Origin: Streptomyces hyaluromycini
GTDB lineage: Bacteria > Actinomycetota > Actinomycetes > Streptomycetales > Streptomycetaceae
DNA: 64,000 nucleotides
Direction of reading: 5' to 3'
Assembly (NCBI RefSeq): GCF_002217755.1
Contig: NZ_BCFL01000016.1
Location: 1,160,319-1,224,318, forward strand
Made by a program: the position numbers and the translations under genes. The notes under the pieces were generated by a model. That model searched no databases. It saw only the letters and a list, made by a program, of their open reading frames with translations, and had not been told where the DNA came from. Every line of letters starts with the position of its first letter. The first letter of the stretch is position 1. Positions 62,384-64,000 of the stretch are shown piece by piece.

Positions 62384-63895
62384 TCAGCCGGCGAACCAGC
62401 GCACCGGCCTCGGCGCGAGGTTCTGGTAGACGTGCTTGGTCTCGCGGTACTCGGCGAGCCCGGCGGGCCCCAGCTCGCGGCCGGTCCCGCTCTTTCCGAA
62501 GCCGCCCCACTCCGCCTGCGGGAGGTAGGGGTGGTAGTCGTTGATCCAGACGGTGCCGTGCCGCAGCCGCCCCGCGACCCGGCGGGCCTTCCCGGCATCC
62601 GTGCTCCACACCGCGCCGGCGAGGCCGTACTCGGTGTCGTTGGCGAGGGCGACCGCCTCGTCCTCGGTGCGGAACGTCTCGACGGTGAGGACCGGGCCGA
62701 AGACCTCCTCGCGTACGGCCCTCATCTCGCGGTGGCACTGGTCGAGGACGGTGGGCTCGTAGAAGTAGCCGGTGGCGGGGCGGTCGGCGGACGGTTCGGG
62801 GCGCTTGCCGCCCGCGCGCAGCACCGCACCCTCCGCCAGCGCCGACGCCACGTACGCCTCGACCTTGGCGCGCTGCTGCGCGGAGACGAGCGGGCCGCAC
62901 TCGACGCCGTCCGCGGTGCCCCGGCCGAGCCGGATCCCGGCCGCCCGGCGGGCGAGTTCGGCGACGAACCGCTCCCGCACCGGCTCCTCGACGATCAGCC
63001 GGGCGCCGGCCGAGCAGACCTGGCCGCTGTGGATGAACGCGGCGTTCAGGGCCTGGTCCACGGCGGTGTCGAAGCCCTCCTGCGTGGCGCAGGCGTCGGC
63101 GAAGACGACGTTGGGGTTCTTGCCGCCCAGTTCGAGGGCGACCTTCTTGACCGACACGGCGGCCGCCTGCGCCACCTTGACCCCGCTGGCCAGGCCACCG
63201 GTGAAGGAGACCAGGTCGACGTCGGGGTGCCCGCAGAGGCGGGCGCCGACGGTGTGGCCGGGGCCGGTGACGAGGTTGGCGGCCCCGGCGGGCAGCCCGG
63301 CCTCGGCCAGCAGTCCGATCAGCGCGACCGTCGTCAGCGGGGTCAGCTCGCTCGGCTTGACCACGAACGTGTTGCCGGCCGCGAGCGCCGGGGCGATCTT
63401 CCAACTCGCCTGGAGGAGGGGGTAGTTCCAGGGCGTGATCAACGCGCAGACGCCCACCGGTTCGGATACGACGACACTGTGGATGTCGGCCGAGCCCGCG
63501 TCGACCACCCGGCCCGCGCCCTCCGCCGCCACCAGGTCGGCGAAGTAGCGGAAGGCGTCGGCGACACAGTCGATGTCGACGCGGCCCTCCTCGGCGGTCT
63601 TGCCCGCGTCCCGGCTCTCCAGGAGCCCGAGCTGTTCGCGATCGCGTACGAGGAGGTCGGCCACCCGGCGGAGCAGGGCGGCGCGCTCGGCGACGGGGGT
63701 CCGGGGCCAGTCGCCGGTGTCGAAGGCGCGCCGGGCGGCGGCCACCGCCGCCTCCGCGTCCTTCTCGTCGCCCTCGGCGACCACAGCGAAGGGCAGGCCG
63801 TCCGCGGGGTCGATGATCTCGCGCGTTGCGCCGGAGGCGGCTGCCAGCCACTCGCCTCCGGCATGAATGGTCGCTCGTGCCGTGCTGTCCGCCAT
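62384..63895 (-). CDS. betB: Betaine-aldehyde dehydrogenase-like aldehyde dehydrogenase
   Basis: A 503-residue NAD(P)-dependent aldehyde dehydrogenase. ITPWNYPLLQASWKIAPALAAGN, KPSELTPL, FTGGLASG, the general-base Glu in VALELGGKNPN and the catalytic Cys in HSGQVCSAGARL are all present. It would convert betaine aldehyde to glycine betaine. I chose ATG 63895 (MADSTARATI). It is the first gene of the leftward betaine operon within the window; an 80-bp gap separates it from the dehydrogenase gene. Confidence 0.9.
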   Translation of the reverse strand: MADSTARATIHAGGEWLAAASGATREIIDPADGLPFAVVAEGDEKDAEAAVAAARRAFDTGDWPRTPVAERAALLRRVADLLVRDREQLGLLESRDAGKTAEEGRVDIDCVADAFRYFADLVAAEGAGRVVDAGSADIHSVVVSEPVGVCALITPWNYPLLQASWKIAPALAAGNTFVVKPSELTPLTTVALIGLLAEAGLPAGAANLVTGPGHTVGARLCGHPDVDLVSFTGGLASGVKVAQAAAVSVKKVALELGGKNPNVVFADACATQEGFDTAVDQALNAAFIHSGQVCSAGARLIVEEPVRERFVAELARRAAGIRLGRGTADGVECGPLVSAQQRAKVEAYVASALAEGAVLRAGGKRPEPSADRPATGYFYEPTVLDQCHREMRAVREEVFGPVLTVETFRTEDEAVALANDTEYGLAGAVWSTDAGKARRVAGRLRHGTVWINDYHPYLPQAEWGGFGKSGTGRELGPAGLAEYRETKHVYQNLAPRPVRWFAG

Positions 63896-63933
63896 GATCG
63901 GTATTGCCTTCCGTTCCTGTTCGGTGCCCCTGG

Positions 63934-63949
63934 GTGACATACAGGTCAC
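63934..63949. promoter_or_regulatory. Dyad upstream of betB
   Basis: GTGACATACAGGTCAC has 5-bp inverted arms and lies 39 nt upstream of the aldehyde dehydrogenase start. It is a plausible operator for the betaine operon. No BetI-like gene is in the window. Confidence 0.45.
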
Positions 63950-64000
63950 ACTCGGGGACTGCCGACGCCTGCCCTCGGCCTCGGATTGCATGCGCAATCG

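Overview
The window is high-GC actinobacterial DNA with third-position G/C codon bias, frequent GTG starts, 4-nt ATGA/GTGA overlaps and several apparently leaderless promoters. Gene content and order strongly indicate Streptomyces. From about 2.4 to 38 kb the order (GH20 hexosaminidase, sdhCDAB, metallophosphoesterase, SCO4848-like membrane protein, DD-carboxypeptidase, YihY, trpS, glyA) matches what I recall of the S. coelicolor SCO4860-SCO4837 core segment, read from right to left. No tRNA, rRNA, CRISPR array or intact transposase was seen.

Layout. 0-4.9 kb: conserved hypotheticals, a DUF4328 protein, an exported beta-N-acetylhexosaminidase and a UraD-like decarboxylase. 5.0-8.5 kb: the succinate dehydrogenase operon sdhCDAB, closed by a clear hairpin. 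8.5-19 kb: a VOC protein; a membrane protein/DCC oxidoreductase/TetR operon with twin palindromic operators; a Uma2-family protein; an MMPL exporter divergent from an OmpR-type two-component system; an anti-sigma-like ATPase; and an orphan family-5 solute-binding protein.

19.0-27.9 kb: a metallophosphoesterase gene is split at its catalytic GNHE motif by 7.5 kb of foreign-looking DNA. The insert is two tandem units (3.13 and 4.33 kb), each bounded by the same 11-bp core, with no recognisable integrase. Unit 1 carries a secreted GH18-type chitinase and two small genes. Unit 2 carries MerR-aldo/keto reductase and HxlR/SDR/FMN-reductase modules that look like electrophile or quinone detoxification. 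The phiBT1 attB-like site in the next gene is unoccupied.

27.9-42 kb: core genes resume, with a DD-carboxypeptidase, YihY, a decaprenylphosphoryl-arabinose-type gene set (GtrA, UbiA, PAP2 divergent from DprE1 and DprE2), 2'-5' RNA ligase, trpS, glyA behind a ZTP riboswitch, an ornithine aminotransferase, a truncated glutathionylspermidine-synthase remnant, a secreted protein and a transporter. 42-43.7 kb: a CGNR regulator divergent from an alpha/beta hydrolase.

43.8-52.8 kb: a compact putative biosynthetic cluster. A fused PabAB and a PabC-like lyase would make p-aminobenzoate. Two adenylate-forming ligases, an FAD monooxygenase, an ABM-domain membrane protein and a divergent DUF3050 (haem-oxygenase-fold) protein would tailor it. 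52.9-56.2 kb: a MocR regulator flanked by two AhpD-like paralogues, then a PEP-mutase/isocitrate-lyase-like protein. 56.2-64 kb: a glycine-betaine/choline locus (binding protein, double permease, ATPase, choline dehydrogenase, betaine-aldehyde dehydrogenase).

A dispersed palindromic GC-rich repeat recurs across the window. In at least three places it lies in frame inside protein-coding genes, most strikingly in the betaine ATPase, whose C-terminal tail of about 190 residues is built from a 99-bp and a 27-bp tandem repeat.
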